Source: an uncultured Methanobrevibacter sp. (GTDB taxonomy: Archaea; Methanobacteriota; Methanobacteria; Methanobacteriales; Methanobacteriaceae). From it: DNA of 5,942 nt. Both the position numbers and the translations under genes were made by a program. Below, in pieces: positions 5,244-5,942 of the stretch. Each line of letters begins with the position of its first letter. Position 1 is the first letter of the stretch. The stretch spans positions 1 through 5,942 of the forward strand of contig CADBMS010000026.1 of the NCBI GenBank assembly GCA_902795935.1, read 5' to 3'. Under the pieces are notes generated by a model. That model was not told the DNA's origin. It saw only the letters and a list, made by a program, of their open reading frames with translations, and made no database searches.

Positions 5244-5942
5244 ATTTAGAAGGAACATTCGTTGCAATGATAACTCCATTTACTTCTGAAAATGAAGTAG
5301 ATGAAGAAGGAATGCGTAAAAATATAAATTTTTTAATAAAAAATGGTGTTGATGGAATTCTTGTTGCAGGAACTACTGGAGAATCCGCAACAATTACTCA
5401 TAAAGAACAAGAAAAAATGATTGATATTCTTATTGATGAAGTTGATGGTAGGGTAACCACTATAGCTGGTGCAGGTAGTAATTCCACTGAAGAAGCTTTG
5501 AGTTTAGTTAAATATGCTGAAAAAGCAGGTGCTGATGCTGCTTTAGTTATTACGCCTTATTATAATAAACCACAACAACATGGACTTATAAATCATTATA
5601 AATATATTGCAGAATCTTCTGAAATTCCAATTATAGTTTATAATGTTCCTTCTAGAACTGGAATTGATATTGCTGTGAATACTCTAGTTGAAATTGCTAA
5701 AATAGACAATATCGTTGCATTAAAAGAAGCAAATCCAGATTTAGATAAAGTTTCTATTTTACAAAGCCAATTAGAAAAAGAGGGTTTAGCTGATAAATTT
5801 ACTATTTTATCTGGAAATGATAATTTAACTTTACCTATGATGGTTATGGGTGCAAAAGGTGTTATTTCCGTAGTTGCTAATGTTGATCCTAAAAGAATGA
5901 GTGATTTTACTAATGCTTGTCTTAAAGGAGATTATGATAAAG
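5240..5942 (+). CDS. dapA: 4-hydroxy-tetrahydrodipicolinate synthase DapA (3' end outside window)
   Basis: DapA condenses pyruvate with aspartate semialdehyde, the first committed step to lysine. I translated 234 codons plus one base; the usual length is about 290-300, so some 60 residues are cut off by the window edge. It is a class I aldolase TIM barrel with every key residue at the E. coli position plus one: Thr45-Thr46 in AGTTGESAT (43-51), Tyr108 in TPYYNKP (105-111), Tyr134 and Arg139 in YNVPSRTG (134-141), and Schiff-base Lys162 in ALKEA (160-164). GAKGVISVVANV follows near the right edge. The start overlaps the aspartate kinase stop (ATGA), and the pair is surely one operon; dapB and other lysine genes would be expected next. 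Lysine is also a pseudomurein building block in Methanobacteriales, so the operon may serve cell-wall synthesis as well as protein. Related aldolases exist, but this residue set and context favour DapA. Confidence 0.96.
   Translation, partial: MNLEGTFVAMITPFTSENEVDEEGMRKNINFLIKNGVDGILVAGTTGESATITHKEQEKMIDILIDEVDGRVTTIAGAGSNSTEEALSLVKYAEKAGADAALVITPYYNKPQQHGLINHYKYIAESSEIPIIVYNVPSRTGIDIAVNTLVEIAKIDNIVALKEANPDLDKVSILQSQLEKEGLADKFTILSGNDNLTLPMMVMGAKGVISVVANVDPKRMSDFTNACLKGDYDK

Noticed and set aside
1..5942. Search for CRISPR repeats, insertion sequences, tRNA/rRNA, toxin-antitoxin or phage genes
   Set aside because: All sizeable coding sequence is accounted for by core metabolic, ribosomal and protease genes, and the gaps hold no repeated spacers, terminal inverted repeats or tRNA-like cloverleaf.

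Overview
The window reads as ordinary chromosomal housekeeping sequence from a very AT-rich methanogenic archaeon of the order Methanobacteriales. Methanobrevibacter or Methanosphaera would fit best; the genus is an inference. The reasons are an archaeal GHMP-type shikimate kinase, the archaeal/eukaryotic-type ribosomal protein eS17, a small CPYC thioredoxin/glutaredoxin of the kind known from methanogens, the anaerobic cobalamin enzyme CbiD, Shine-Dalgarno sites matching GGAGGTGAT, archaeal TATA-like boxes and oligo-T terminators. From memory, Methanothermobacter has much the same run of genes around MTH807, but I could not check this.

Left part (1-2174, all on the minus strand, so read right to left): sppA (membrane-anchored Ser/Lys signal peptide peptidase), then a small CPYC redox protein with a GTG start and its own likely promoter, then cbiD, whose 3' end lies beyond the left edge. 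A T8-A-T8 tract on the minus strand separates the redox gene from cbiD.

Middle part (2175-3747): a 226-base divergent intergenic region carries two nearly identical TATA boxes 24 bases apart. It is followed by a tight plus-strand operon: shikimate kinase, AroQ-type chorismate mutase and ribosomal protein eS17, with gaps of 5 and 1 bases. The shikimate kinase has no ATG, GTG or TTG in frame before residue 53, yet the conserved family N-terminus is fully encoded from a CTG codon at 2401 with a Shine-Dalgarno-like AGGTG just before it. A caller limited to ATG/GTG/TTG would remove 52 conserved residues.

Right part (3748-5942): a 275-base intergenic region holds an oligo-T terminator, a striking 13-bp stem-loop and AT-rich promoter candidates. 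Then come aspartate kinase (two C-terminal ACT domains) and dapA, overlapping by four bases (ATGA). dapA runs off the right edge. These two enzymes start the aspartate-to-lysine pathway; the preceding operon serves the shikimate/aromatic pathway, so the plus-strand half is mainly amino-acid biosynthesis with one ribosomal protein gene embedded.

I see no CRISPR array, mobile element, tRNA, rRNA or defence system. I do not think the window contains a new biological system. The points that merit a second look are the CTG start, the small ORF ending one base before it, the doubled promoter and the hairpin downstream of eS17.
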